A stretch of 16,427 bases of DNA from an uncultured Bacteroides sp. (GCA_900551645.1 URWP01000036.1:1-16427), one strand, 5' to 3'; shown: positions 7,480 to 14,366, numbered from the stretch's first letter. Numbers and translations: made by a program. Notes: generated by a model from the letters alone, not told the origin.

Positions 7480-7620
7480 ATGGGAAAGAGTAATAATCTC
7501 AAGAGGCAAAATTATAGTAAGCGGGAAGAAGAAAAAGCAAATCGCTTGTTCAAATCGATTTGTATTGCTTTGTTGCTGTTGGCTGCTCTGATTATTGTAG
7601 GCTATGCATTGGCTTCTTGA
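7480..7620 (+). CDS. Small single-pass membrane protein, 46 residues
   Basis: The 47-codon frame from ATG 7480 to TGA 7620 encodes a very basic, polar N-terminus (MGKSNNLKRQNYSKREEEKA, residues 1-20). One hydrophobic segment follows (about 27-44, ICIALLLLAALIIVGYALA) with a two-residue tail. By the positive-inside rule the N-terminus should be cytoplasmic. It has no lipobox and no cleavage site typical of a secreted protein, so it should be a tail-anchored-like or single-pass inner-membrane protein. Support for a real gene comes from the complete promoter at the right distance, an A-rich leader (ATAAGAACT) and a strong hairpin just downstream. I do not recognise a family. It lies between prfB and a CYTH gene. 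A large minus-strand frame over the same bases has no such support. Confidence 0.7.
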   Translation: MGKSNNLKRQNYSKREEEKANRLFKSICIALLLLAALIIVGYALAS

Positions 7621-7642
7621 GTAAAAGAAATGTAAAAGTGGG

Positions 7643-7715
7643 GCATTGCCACCCGGATAAAAGATAAGAAGTTTATACTTACTTGTTGTTTTCTTCGGTG
7701 TGGCAATGCTTTTTT
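7643..7715 (+). terminator. Terminator after the small membrane-protein gene
   Basis: GCATTGCCAC (7643-7652) pairs perfectly with GTGGCAATGC (7700-7709), and six T follow at 7710-7715. A few more C-G pairs extend the stem inward. The loop is unusually long, about 47 bases. The hairpin lies only 20 bases before the CYTH start, so CYTH expression may depend on readthrough or on an unseen start within the loop. Confidence 0.75.
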
Positions 7716-7734
7716 CGTAGAATAAGGTTTGATT

Positions 7735-8232
7735 ATGGCACAAGAGATAGAACGGAAGTTTCTGGTAAAAGATGATTCTTATCGGAAAATGGCAGATAGT
7801 TGTAGTCGCATTCGTCAGGGATATATCTGTAGTATGCGTGGTCGTACGGTACGTGTTCGGATTCGGGATAAAAAAGGATACCTTACCATTAAAGGTCCAT
7901 CTAATACTTCCGGAACTAGCCGGTACGAATGGGAGCATGAGTTGTCGCTGAATGAGGCTGAAGAATTGATGAAGCTGTGTGAGCCGGGAATGATTGATAA
8001 GACCCGCTATCTGGTGAGAGTTGGTACCCATATCTTTGAAGTTGACGAATTTTATGGCGAAAACCAGGGACTGGTAGTGGCAGAGGTGGAACTTAAATCG
8101 GAAGATGAAGCTTTCGAACGACCGGATTTTTTGGGTGAAGAGGTGACTGGGCAAGTGAAGTATTACAACTCTTTTTTGATGAAGGTTCCTTATACTCAGT
8201 GGAAAAATAACCCGGAAAATCAGTTGAAATGA
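7735..8232 (+). CDS. CYTH domain protein (triphosphate tunnel metalloenzyme)
   Basis: This 165-residue protein covers essentially one complete CYTH domain. The ExExK signature opens it (E4, E6, K8 in QEIERKFLV). It is followed by the usual charged strands lining the tunnel: RVRIR (40-44), LTIKG (50-54), YEWE (64-67), DKTRY (88-92), EVDEF (102-106) and VAEVEL (115-120). Such enzymes bind triphosphate compounds and a divalent metal. Bacterial members of this length are mostly inorganic triphosphatases or nucleoside/thiamine triphosphatases, and a few are class IV adenylate cyclases. The substrate cannot be told from sequence. No CHAD domain is fused. I chose ATG 7735 over the TTG two codons earlier because it gives MAQEIERKF, the usual N-terminus. 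Its stop lies just before an alternative-hairpin region leading to the ECF sigma gene. Confidence 0.9.
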   Translation: MAQEIERKFLVKDDSYRKMADSCSRIRQGYICSMRGRTVRVRIRDKKGYLTIKGPSNTSGTSRYEWEHELSLNEAEELMKLCEPGMIDKTRYLVRVGTHIFEVDEFYGENQGLVVAEVELKSEDEAFERPDFLGEEVTGQVKYYNSFLMKVPYTQWKNNPENQLK

Positions 8233-8234
8233 AC

Positions 8235-8312
8235 TTTTACCCCCTTTAAACTGTTATTTTAAGGGGTAAAATCTATCATTGATAGTTTTACCCCCGTAGG
8301 ATAACGGGTTTT
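8235..8312 (+). promoter_or_regulatory. Three mutually exclusive hairpins between CYTH and sigma genes
   Basis: TTTTACCCCC occurs at 8235-8244 and again at 8286-8295, and its complement GGGGTAAAA lies between at 8263-8271. Hairpin A pairs 8235-8243 with 8263-8271. Hairpin B pairs 8263-8277 with 8281-8294 (14 pairs, one bulged T, a 3-base loop through CTATC-ATT-GATAG). Hairpin C pairs CCCGT (8293-8297) with ACGGG (8304-8308) and is followed by TTTT. B excludes both A and C, while A and C can coexist. The layout resembles a transcription attenuator, or simply a terminator region for CYTH. Confidence 0.6.
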
Positions 8313-8391
8313 AGGCGGTGTTCTCATGCTTTTGTCTGTAATATTGCAGAGACTAAACAAATAAGAATTTTAATCTCGAAAACAGACCATT

Positions 8392-8895
8392 ATGAGAACA
8401 GCTAATTTTGCGCAGAACCTGCTTAGCTTGCAGCCCGAACTACTGAACTTTGCATACAAACTTACAGCAGACCACGAGGAGGCAAACGATCTTCTTCAAG
8501 AGACTTCACTGAAGGCTTTGGATAATGAAGATAAATATACTGATGAAACTAATTTTAAAGGATGGATTTATACCATCATGCGGAACATTTTCATCAATAA
8601 CTACCGGAAGGCTTTACGTGACCAGACTTATGTAGATACTACCGATAACCAATACTTCCTGAATCAAGGTATCGATGTTGAAGTAGATTCTACGGAAGTG
8701 GCATACGATTTAAAGGAAATCCGTCATATAGTGAACGGTTTATCAAAAGAATACCGTGTACCTTTCGCTATGTATGTATCAGGTTTCAAATATCGTGAGA
8801 TAGCCGAACGCTTGGGATTACCTTTGGGTACAGTAAAGAGTCGTATCTATATTACACGTCAGAAACTGCAACAAGATTTGAAGGGTTTCCGTTGA
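8392..8895 (+). CDS. ECF-type RNA polymerase sigma factor
   Basis: This 167-residue protein contains only sigma regions 2 and 4. Region 2 (about 10-75) carries FAYKLTADHEEANDLLQET and FKGWIYTIMRNIFINNYRK, the -10 recognition and core-binding segments. Region 4 (about 107-160) ends in the helix-turn-helix FKYREIAERLGLPLGTVKSRI. It would direct RNA polymerase to an alternative promoter set. There is no anti-sigma factor gene next to it: the downstream gene is a convergent VanZ-like protein and the upstream one is CYTH. This differs from the many Bacteroides ECF factors paired with FecR-like anti-sigma and SusC/SusD genes. A 159-base leader with competing hairpins precedes it. A weak TAATATTG box at 8339-8346 might be its own promoter. 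The regulon is unknown. Confidence 0.92.
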   Translation: MRTANFAQNLLSLQPELLNFAYKLTADHEEANDLLQETSLKALDNEDKYTDETNFKGWIYTIMRNIFINNYRKALRDQTYVDTTDNQYFLNQGIDVEVDSTEVAYDLKEIRHIVNGLSKEYRVPFAMYVSGFKYREIAERLGLPLGTVKSRIYITRQKLQQDLKGFR

Positions 8896-8932
8896 TTATG
8901 AAATAACTCTCTATTTTTTGATTATATATTTG

Positions 8933-8962
8933 GGCACCGGATGCTGTGAAGTATCCGGTGTC
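8933..8962. terminator. Hairpin between convergent sigma and VanZ-like genes
   Basis: CACCGGAT (8935-8942) pairs with ATCCGGTG (8953-8960), extended by G-U and G-C pairs, with a 10-base loop. The sequence after it is T-rich on the plus strand but with no clean T-run (TCTTTGCGTTTATTTT). It lies between the two stop codons and could stop transcripts from both sides. Confidence 0.65.
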
Positions 8963-8969
8963 TTTGCGT

Positions 8970-9380
8970 TTATTTTATATGCTTCCTGTATTTGTTGAAA
9001 TATGTATTTATTAAATGGCGATAGATGTAATGGCTTGCAGGAATAGAAGTTAATGCTCCGATAGAGTTGGCTATGAAATCCATCCAGTCACCACTCCTTG
9101 TCTCAGTACAGGTCTCTTGCAGGATTTCAATGATTCCACTCATCAATATGGGGAAAAGAACTGCTACCGGAAATAATTGTCTCCAGTTGGCAGATGTATG
9201 ATGCCATAAGTACTCTATCCAGATTACACTGCTGAGGCCAAAATACATGCAGAAGTGTACCAGCTTGTCAAGGTTGGTAATTTCGTCTAAATCTGTTTTA
9301 GGAGGTGTAAAAAAGGATAGATAGCAGATAATTGCTATGAGAATGAATGAAATCAGGTGTTGTTTGATATGGTACAGCAT
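8970..9380 (-). CDS. VanZ-like family membrane protein
   Basis: This 136-residue protein has four predicted membrane segments (about 8-24, 42-60, 70-87 and 104-120). It carries the VanZ-like signatures DKLVHFCMYFGLS (38-50), EILQ (85-88) and RSGDWMDFIANSIGA (95-109), the conserved charged and Asn/Gly residues of the family. VanZ of enterococci raises teicoplanin resistance by an unclear route. In Bacteroidetes, single VanZ-like proteins are common housekeeping genes with no known resistance role, and nothing nearby (no vanA/H/X) suggests resistance. The start ATG at 9380 is 22 bases from a TATCTTTG box. The gene is convergent with the ECF sigma gene and divergent from the NSS transporter. Confidence 0.85.
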   Translation of the reverse strand: MLYHIKQHLISFILIAIICYLSFFTPPKTDLDEITNLDKLVHFCMYFGLSSVIWIEYLWHHTSANWRQLFPVAVLFPILMSGIIEILQETCTETRSGDWMDFIANSIGALTSIPASHYIYRHLINTYFNKYRKHIK

Positions 9381-9402
9381 AATTTATGTTGTCTTTGATG
9401 GG

Positions 9403-9429
9403 CAAAGATATAAAAAGATTGTATTTTTG
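9403..9429. promoter_or_regulatory. Divergent -7 boxes for VanZ-like and NSS transporter genes
   Basis: On the minus strand TATCTTTG (9403-9410) faces the VanZ-like gene. On the plus strand TATTTTTG (9422-9429) faces the transporter, 42 bases before its ATG. Both match TAnnTTTG and only 11 bases separate them, so each promoter's -33 region falls on the other promoter. For the plus strand the nearest TTTG (9394-9397) is 24 bases away, longer than usual. Confidence 0.5.
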
Positions 9430-9471
9430 TGGGCTGAAAAGAGTAAAATTGTAACTAAAAAGAGGTAATTT

Positions 9472-10842
9472 ATGAAGAATAATGAAGGACGTGTAAATTT
9501 TGGAAGTAGACTGGGGGCGATTTTGGCCGCTGCCGGTTCGGCGGTAGGATTGGGAAACGTATGGCGTTTTCCGTATGAGACTGGAAATCACGGAGGTGCT
9601 GCTTTCATTCTGATATATATCGGGCTGGTTTTTTTGTTTGGTCTTCCCATCATGATAGCGGAATTTACCATAGGAAGACGTGCAAAAGCTAGTACCGGTG
9701 AGGCTTATAGAGTGTTGGCTCCTGGTACTCAATGGAAATGGGTCGGCTATTTAGGAGTCTTGACTGGTTTTTTAATCCTAGGATATTATTCGGTTGTTTC
9801 CGGATGGACATTGGAATATATTTATCAGGCTTTGACTGGTGGATTGACCGATAAAACACCTGCCGGGTACATACAGATGTTCGATGATTTTTCTGCCGGC
9901 TCATTTCGTCCGTTATTGTGGTTGGCTGTTTTCCTGTTTGTTACTCATTATGTAGTGGCGAAAGGGGTGAAGGATGGTATTGAACGTTCTGCCAAGATTC
10001 TAATGCCGGCCTTGTTTGTATTGGTTGTTGTTCTAGCCTGTTGTTCGGTTTCTTTGCCGGGGGCAGAAAAAGGAATCAGTTTTTTGTTGAAACCTGATTT
10101 TAGTAAGGTTACAGCCGATGTGTTTTTAGGGGCTATGGGGCAGGCTTTCTTTTCGTTAAGTCTGGGGATGGGGTGTCTCTCCACATATGCTTCTTATTTC
10201 GGTTCGAATACACGTTTGGGGGCAACTGCCATGAGTGTAGGTTTGATTGATACGTTTGTAGCTATCTTGTCTGGTCTGATAATTTTCCCGGCTGCTTTTG
10301 CGGTAGGTATCAATCCTGATGCGGGACCGTCTTTGATATTTATCACTCTGCCAAATGTTTTTCAACAGGCTTTTGCGGGTATTCCGGTTATGGCTGTGCT
10401 TTGTTCTGTTGCTTTCTATGTACTGCTGGCTTTAGCGGCTTTGACTTCTACCATTTCTTTGCATGAAGTGTCTACGGCTTTTCTGTGTGAGAAATTCGGA
10501 TTTACACGTGGACGGGCTGCTACACTTGTTACATCTGGCTGTGTGGTCATAGGTGTTGTTTCTTCATTATCTTTGGGTATCTGGAAACATTTTACCATAG
10601 GTGGATTGGAGATATTCAGTGCCTTAGATTTTCTGACAGCCAAGATTATGCTTCCTACAGGTGCTATGTTATCAGCTATCTTTGTCGGATGGGTATTGAA
10701 CCGTAAGCTTGTACGAGGCGAAGTGACTAACTACGGTCAATTGAAAGGAAGTTATTATCCGGTTTATATCAATGTACTACGTTTTGTAGCTCCTATTGGA
10801 ATAGCTGTGATTTTTCTGAATGAATTGGGCTTATTGAGGTAG
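9472..10842 (+). CDS. Sodium-dependent amino acid transporter, NSS/SNF family
   Basis: This 456-residue polytopic protein starts with the NSS signature (SRLGAILAAAGSAVGLGNVW, residues 12-31, then RFPYETGNHGG). Its unwound TM1 motif, GSAVGLGN, binds sodium and substrate. I count about 11 membrane segments and no extended C-terminus. This matches bacterial members such as MhsT and Tyt1 rather than 12-segment LeuT. By hand alignment with LeuT, the Glu290 position that replaces chloride is Asp260 (GLIDTFVA), as in chloride-independent bacterial carriers. The substrate is probably a hydrophobic or aromatic amino acid co-imported with sodium; that is inference from the closest subgroup. The gene is followed 14 bases later by a helix-hairpin-helix gene, so the two are likely co-transcribed. 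It is divergent from the VanZ-like gene. Confidence 0.93.
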   Translation: MKNNEGRVNFGSRLGAILAAAGSAVGLGNVWRFPYETGNHGGAAFILIYIGLVFLFGLPIMIAEFTIGRRAKASTGEAYRVLAPGTQWKWVGYLGVLTGFLILGYYSVVSGWTLEYIYQALTGGLTDKTPAGYIQMFDDFSAGSFRPLLWLAVFLFVTHYVVAKGVKDGIERSAKILMPALFVLVVVLACCSVSLPGAEKGISFLLKPDFSKVTADVFLGAMGQAFFSLSLGMGCLSTYASYFGSNTRLGATAMSVGLIDTFVAILSGLIIFPAAFAVGINPDAGPSLIFITLPNVFQQAFAGIPVMAVLCSVAFYVLLALAALTSTISLHEVSTAFLCEKFGFTRGRAATLVTSGCVVIGVVSSLSLGIWKHFTIGGLEIFSALDFLTAKIMLPTGAMLSAIFVGWVLNRKLVRGEVTNYGQLKGSYYPVYINVLRFVAPIGIAVIFLNELGLLR

Positions 10843-10856
10843 AAAAACGAGGGTCG

Positions 10857-11756
10857 ATGTGGAATGATTTTTTCTATTACACCCGTTCAGAACGGCGGGT
10901 TATCTGTTTGCTTCTGTTCTTGTTCTTACTTTTGGGAGGGATAGGTATTTTTCTCTTCTGGAAAAACGGACAGGCAGAAATGTCTGTATGTCATGAAATG
11001 TCGATCGATTCTTTTTTACAACAGGTTCAGAATTATGAAGAGAAGCGTATTTACCAGTCAAAACCTTCCTATCAGAAGGAACCTGTTGCTACTGTTATAT
11101 TGCAGCCTTTTGATCCGAATGTGGCAGATTCCCTATTATTGCGCTCGTTGGGAATACCAGGTTATGTTGTTCGGAATATTCTTCGTTATCGTGCAAAAGG
11201 AGGTGTTTTCCGAACAGAAGAGTCATTCGCACGGGTTTATGGACTGGAACCTGAACTTTTCCGACAGCTACAGCCATATTTACTTCTTCCGCAGCCTGAT
11301 ATTATCCGTAAGTCTGTTTATAATTCTTTCTTGAAAGATACACTTCTTCCTGTGAAATTACCGGAGGGTAGTGTGGTAGAATTGAATACGGCTGATACGA
11401 TTGTATTGAAACAGGTTCCTGGTATCGGAAGCGGAAGAGCGCGTATGATTGTGGCCTATCGTCAGAAATTAGGCGGTTTTGTCCGGACTGAGCAGTTGAA
11501 TGAATTGTCGCATTGGCCGGATTCGCTGAATCGGTGGTTTCGGTGTGACACTTCAGTGGTTGAACGTATTTCGGTGAACAGGGCTGGATTAGACCGTTTA
11601 CGCAACCATCCGTATATGGACTTCTATAAGGCTAAAGCTATTTTAGAATATCGTCGGAAACGGGGGAAAATAAAAGGTCTTTCCCAGCTTGCCTTGTTTC
11701 AGGAGTTTACCGAGAAAGACCTTGAGCGTTTGTCTCCTTATTTGTCGTTCGAGTAG
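10857..11756 (+). CDS. Membrane-anchored protein with three ComEA-like helix-hairpin-helix units
   Basis: The protein has 299 residues. One strongly hydrophobic segment (15-36) is preceded by Arg residues, so the bulk is probably periplasmic on an N-terminal anchor. Three tandem ComEA-type HhH units follow: about 85-143 (FDPNVADSLLLRSLGIPG...), 174-229 (ELNTADTIVLKQVPGIGSGR...) and 238-296 (SVNRAGLDRLRNHPYMD...). Each has the same order: a first helix, a turn, A(K)xIxxYRxKxG, and a closing F/Y-L. The second unit is the most canonical (VPGIGSGRA), while the others have altered hairpins. HhH units usually bind the DNA backbone without sequence preference, and ComEA is the DNA receptor of natural transformation. 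No other competence gene is nearby. It is likely co-transcribed with the upstream transporter. Confidence 0.85.
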   Translation: MWNDFFYYTRSERRVICLLLFLFLLLGGIGIFLFWKNGQAEMSVCHEMSIDSFLQQVQNYEEKRIYQSKPSYQKEPVATVILQPFDPNVADSLLLRSLGIPGYVVRNILRYRAKGGVFRTEESFARVYGLEPELFRQLQPYLLLPQPDIIRKSVYNSFLKDTLLPVKLPEGSVVELNTADTIVLKQVPGIGSGRARMIVAYRQKLGGFVRTEQLNELSHWPDSLNRWFRCDTSVVERISVNRAGLDRLRNHPYMDFYKAKAILEYRRKRGKIKGLSQLALFQEFTEKDLERLSPYLSFE

Positions 11757-11765
11757 CAGAATATG

Positions 11766-13184
11766 TTATGGATGGCTATATCCGGCAGCTTCGGCTATTT
11801 TGAACGGGATTTCTGTATTGTCGATACGGCCTTGAAACAGTTCTGCACCTTTACCGATGGCAAATACCGGAACATAACCGGCTGAATGTCCACCGCTGGT
11901 CCAACCAACTAAAGCGATTTCATTCAGAATTCGTTTGGCTTCTGAAGCAATCGGCTCGTCTTGTGCATATTCACTCTTTTCCAGTTTGACTTCCTGATTC
12001 TGGAAGCTCTTTTCATAGACGGCTTTCAGACGAGCTTCTTGTTTTTCGTTCAGCTTGACAGTGTCCCAGAATCCGAAATTTTCTTTCAAGGCTTTTTGGA
12101 TGCTTTCCCAAGAAACCTGATTCTTTGTTTCCATACGCAGGTTGTTAATAATCCGTGTAAATCCTTGTTCACTGACTTGCTGGTTTTTCAATACTTGCAG
12201 ATTCAGTTCGTAAGGACCTGTACCCAATACGATACCTCCTGTTTCATGGTCGGCGGTGATGACAATCAGAGTTTCATCCGGATGTTGCATGTAAAACTCG
12301 TAAGCTACTCTGATGGCATTGTCGAAATCTTCTACTTCGTGGAAGACTGTAGCTGCATCGTTACTGTGGCAGGCCCAGTCGATTTTTCCACCTTCTACCA
12401 TCAGGAAAAATCCCTTCGACAAGTCTTTTGACAGGAAGTTCAGGGCAGAACGGGTAATGTCCTGCAGTGTCAGGTCGTTCTTCTGACGGTCAATGGCATA
12501 CGGGATAGAGTAACGGTCCTTTTCGGAAGCAGCTTCCGACTGGAACAGAATAAGTTTGTCAGCTTTCTTGCTTTTCTTCAGATAATCTTTGTAACCACGA
12601 GCAATGGTATATCCGTTTTTACCAGCCAAATCATACAGGTTCTCGGTGTCTTTGCCTGATTTATCAACAGGTTCCAAAAAGTCTGAACCGGCGTAGAAGT
12701 CGAATCCTGTCCGGTAAAGGTCTTTACCGATACTGTAATAGCTGCTGCGTCCGGCTGCATGTGCATAGAAAGCAGCTGGGGTAGCATGGTCTACACTTAC
12801 ACTGGTAGCGATACCTACTCTGTGTCCGGCTTCTTTGGCCCATACGGCTACACTGTTGACCGGAGTTTCCAAATCCTTCAGGACGCCAATAGCCCCGTTC
12901 TTGGTTTTGTTGCCGGTTGCCAGTGCGGTTCCGGCAGCAGCCGAATCTGTTACACCGTTGGTAGCAGAAAAGGTAGTTGAAACGGTTGCATAGGGGAACT
13001 GTGTGAATTGTAACGGAATTATTCCGATTTTTCCATTCAATTCTCCCCGATAGAGTTCAGTCCCTTGTACTTGATTAACTCCCATGCCGTCTCCAATAAA
13101 ATAGAAGACATACTTGGCTTGCTGGGCAAATGAATAGTAGGTAGCCAGCAGAATAAATACGAATAAAAATGAAACTTTCTTCAT
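11766..13184 (-). CDS. Secreted alkaline phosphatase
   Basis: The precursor has 472 residues. The ATG at 13184 begins a good signal peptide (MKKVSFLFVFILLATYYSFA, then QQ). An in-frame extension to 13346 adds 54 residues, buries the signal and overlaps the divergent gene. Active-site residues can be placed by comparison with PhoA: metal ligand D32 (IGDGMG), nucleophile S81 (VTDSAAAGT), T135, R146, E264, D269, H273, D312/H313 (TADHETGG) and H433 (GGHSAG). At the two positions where E. coli has Asp153 and Lys328, this enzyme has H133 and W270, the pair known from cold-active Vibrio and TAB5 phosphatases. An extra region of about 90 residues (325-415) sits before the last metal His, like the crown-type insertions of larger members. 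It would release phosphate from monoesters in the periplasm. A TATTTTTG box lies 36 bases upstream. Confidence 0.93.
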   Translation of the reverse strand: MKKVSFLFVFILLATYYSFAQQAKYVFYFIGDGMGVNQVQGTELYRGELNGKIGIIPLQFTQFPYATVSTTFSATNGVTDSAAAGTALATGNKTKNGAIGVLKDLETPVNSVAVWAKEAGHRVGIATSVSVDHATPAAFYAHAAGRSSYYSIGKDLYRTGFDFYAGSDFLEPVDKSGKDTENLYDLAGKNGYTIARGYKDYLKKSKKADKLILFQSEAASEKDRYSIPYAIDRQKNDLTLQDITRSALNFLSKDLSKGFFLMVEGGKIDWACHSNDAATVFHEVEDFDNAIRVAYEFYMQHPDETLIVITADHETGGIVLGTGPYELNLQVLKNQQVSEQGFTRIINNLRMETKNQVSWESIQKALKENFGFWDTVKLNEKQEARLKAVYEKSFQNQEVKLEKSEYAQDEPIASEAKRILNEIALVGWTSGGHSAGYVPVFAIGKGAELFQGRIDNTEIPFKIAEAAGYSHP

Positions 13185-13220
13185 GGATGAATTTGTAAAA
13201 GTTAAATAAATGTATCTGTG

Positions 13221-13228
13221 CAAAAATA
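13221..13228 (-). promoter_or_regulatory. -7 box for the alkaline phosphatase gene
   Basis: TATTTTTG on the minus strand matches TAnnTTTG and lies 36 bases before the chosen ATG, which also supports that start over the longer one. No clear TTTG is seen 19-21 bases upstream, and I see no obvious phosphate-box direct repeats. Confidence 0.5.
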
Positions 13229-13344
13229 GGGAAAAGTTATTTTTTAGTAGTATGAACATTGAAAAAAAACATGTTTGCAAGGAAGTTTCTTGAAGTAGTT
13301 GCGTTTCTGTTATTACAGATTCATTAAGTTTAAAAATTGAACAC

Positions 13345-14307
13345 ATGAGAAAAAGGATGATGTTATTGGCAGGAGCCTGCTGTCTGTTGTTTGCCTGCCA
13401 GAGTAATGAAGAATTGCAAAAGGTTAGTCAAGAAAGTAATGCACCGATGTTTTTGGAAGCATCCATTGCTTCAGGAGTATTGACGAGTAGAACGACGACT
13501 TCAGAACAAGGAGTCTCTAATTTTGAGTTGACAGACCGGATTGGTCTTTTCCAGCCCAATGGAGATGAGGCTTCCTGTTGGGAATATGGGGAAGGTGGAT
13601 GGACTACAGAGACGGAAATGAATTGGGAAAATAAAGTGGAGGATTTTCATTTCTGCGCTTTTTATCCTTATCAAGGAACAGCGACTCGTTCATCAGTGCC
13701 TATGCCAGATTTGACTGTACAGACCGGTGAGTTGGAGCGTATCGGTACGTTCGATTTTTTGGTGGGACACCGTACGACGTCTTATGTTGATGCTGCCGGA
13801 GTAGTCTCTTTTACAGAGGATAATGCATTTCGTCATGTATATGCTATGTTGAAGATTGTAGTGAATAAAAGCAGTGTAGAAGATGAATTGACTATCCATC
13901 AGGTTAGTTTTGAAGGACAAGACATTGTAACTACACAGACTTATAGTTTTGGAAGCAGTTTTGCGGAAGATCGTTTAGTGTCAGGCTCTCCGTCTACGTC
14001 CGTTCTGACATTGACTCCGGAAGTTACTGTAGCTGAAGAGAGTCATACATTTGTGGTGTTGATTAATCCGGTGACTTTGTCTTCTTCCTTGAAGTTAAGC
14101 CTTGATTATACCCGGAACAGTATTCGATACAGTGCTTCTACCGAAGGTCTGGTATCGGAATATACAGGTGGTAAACTTTATACCTATACGATACGGTTGA
14201 AAAAGGAAAATATTCTGATAGAAGGTAATAGTATCGGTAACTGGGAAAGTCAGGTGGGTGATGATATCTGGGTAGATGAAAACCATACTTCCGAGGAAAT
14301 GGATTGA
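13345..14307 (+). CDS. Fimbrillin-like lipoprotein
   Basis: This 320-residue protein has a lipoprotein signal: MRKRMMLLAGACCLLFAC with Cys18, followed by QSNEELQ, an acidic-leaning stretch that may act as a surface-export signal. The mature part begins with a low-complexity Thr/Ser segment (TSRTTTSEQG) and continues with FELTDRIGLF, FHFCAFYPY, FRHVYAMLKIVV and VFVVLINPV-like strands, the usual layout of the Bacteroidetes fimbrillin/FimB-Mfa-like superfamily (two beta-sandwich domains). It ends in KLYTYTIRLKKENI and a short acidic tail. No second fimbrial gene, anchor or major/minor pair is adjacent, so it may be a stand-alone surface lipoprotein or tip component. It is transcribed divergently from the phosphatase and closed by a strong terminator. 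I could not identify a convincing promoter box. Confidence 0.8.
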   Translation: MRKRMMLLAGACCLLFACQSNEELQKVSQESNAPMFLEASIASGVLTSRTTTSEQGVSNFELTDRIGLFQPNGDEASCWEYGEGGWTTETEMNWENKVEDFHFCAFYPYQGTATRSSVPMPDLTVQTGELERIGTFDFLVGHRTTSYVDAAGVVSFTEDNAFRHVYAMLKIVVNKSSVEDELTIHQVSFEGQDIVTTQTYSFGSSFAEDRLVSGSPSTSVLTLTPEVTVAEESHTFVVLINPVTLSSSLKLSLDYTRNSIRYSASTEGLVSEYTGGKLYTYTIRLKKENILIEGNSIGNWESQVGDDIWVDENHTSEEMD

Positions 14308-14328
14308 TTTCATATCTGGAAATACGAT

Positions 14329-14366
14329 AAAGGATGCAGATGGAGATACCTCTGCATCCTTTTTTT
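14329..14366 (+). terminator. Strong intrinsic terminator after the fimbrillin-like gene
   Basis: GGATGCAGA (14332-14340) pairs perfectly with TCTGCATCC (14351-14359). AAA before and TTT after extend the stem to 12 pairs. The loop is 10 bases and a run of seven T follows (14360-14366). Confidence 0.93.

Noticed and set aside
7465..8154. Open frame of 229 codons on the minus strand
   Set aside because: It covers the small membrane protein, its terminator and most of the CYTH gene, has no domain, and crosses strong plus-strand signals.
8925..8932. TATATTTG promoter-like box after the sigma gene
   Set aside because: It is followed at once by a hairpin and a convergent gene, with no -33 element; chance match in an A/T-rich gap.
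8970..9380. Glycopeptide resistance by the VanZ-like gene
   Set aside because: Family membership alone is weak evidence, there are no other van genes, and the organism is Gram-negative.
13185..13346. Longer start for the alkaline phosphatase
   Set aside because: The added 54 residues precede a clean signal peptide, and the promoter box at 13221-13228 falls inside the extension.
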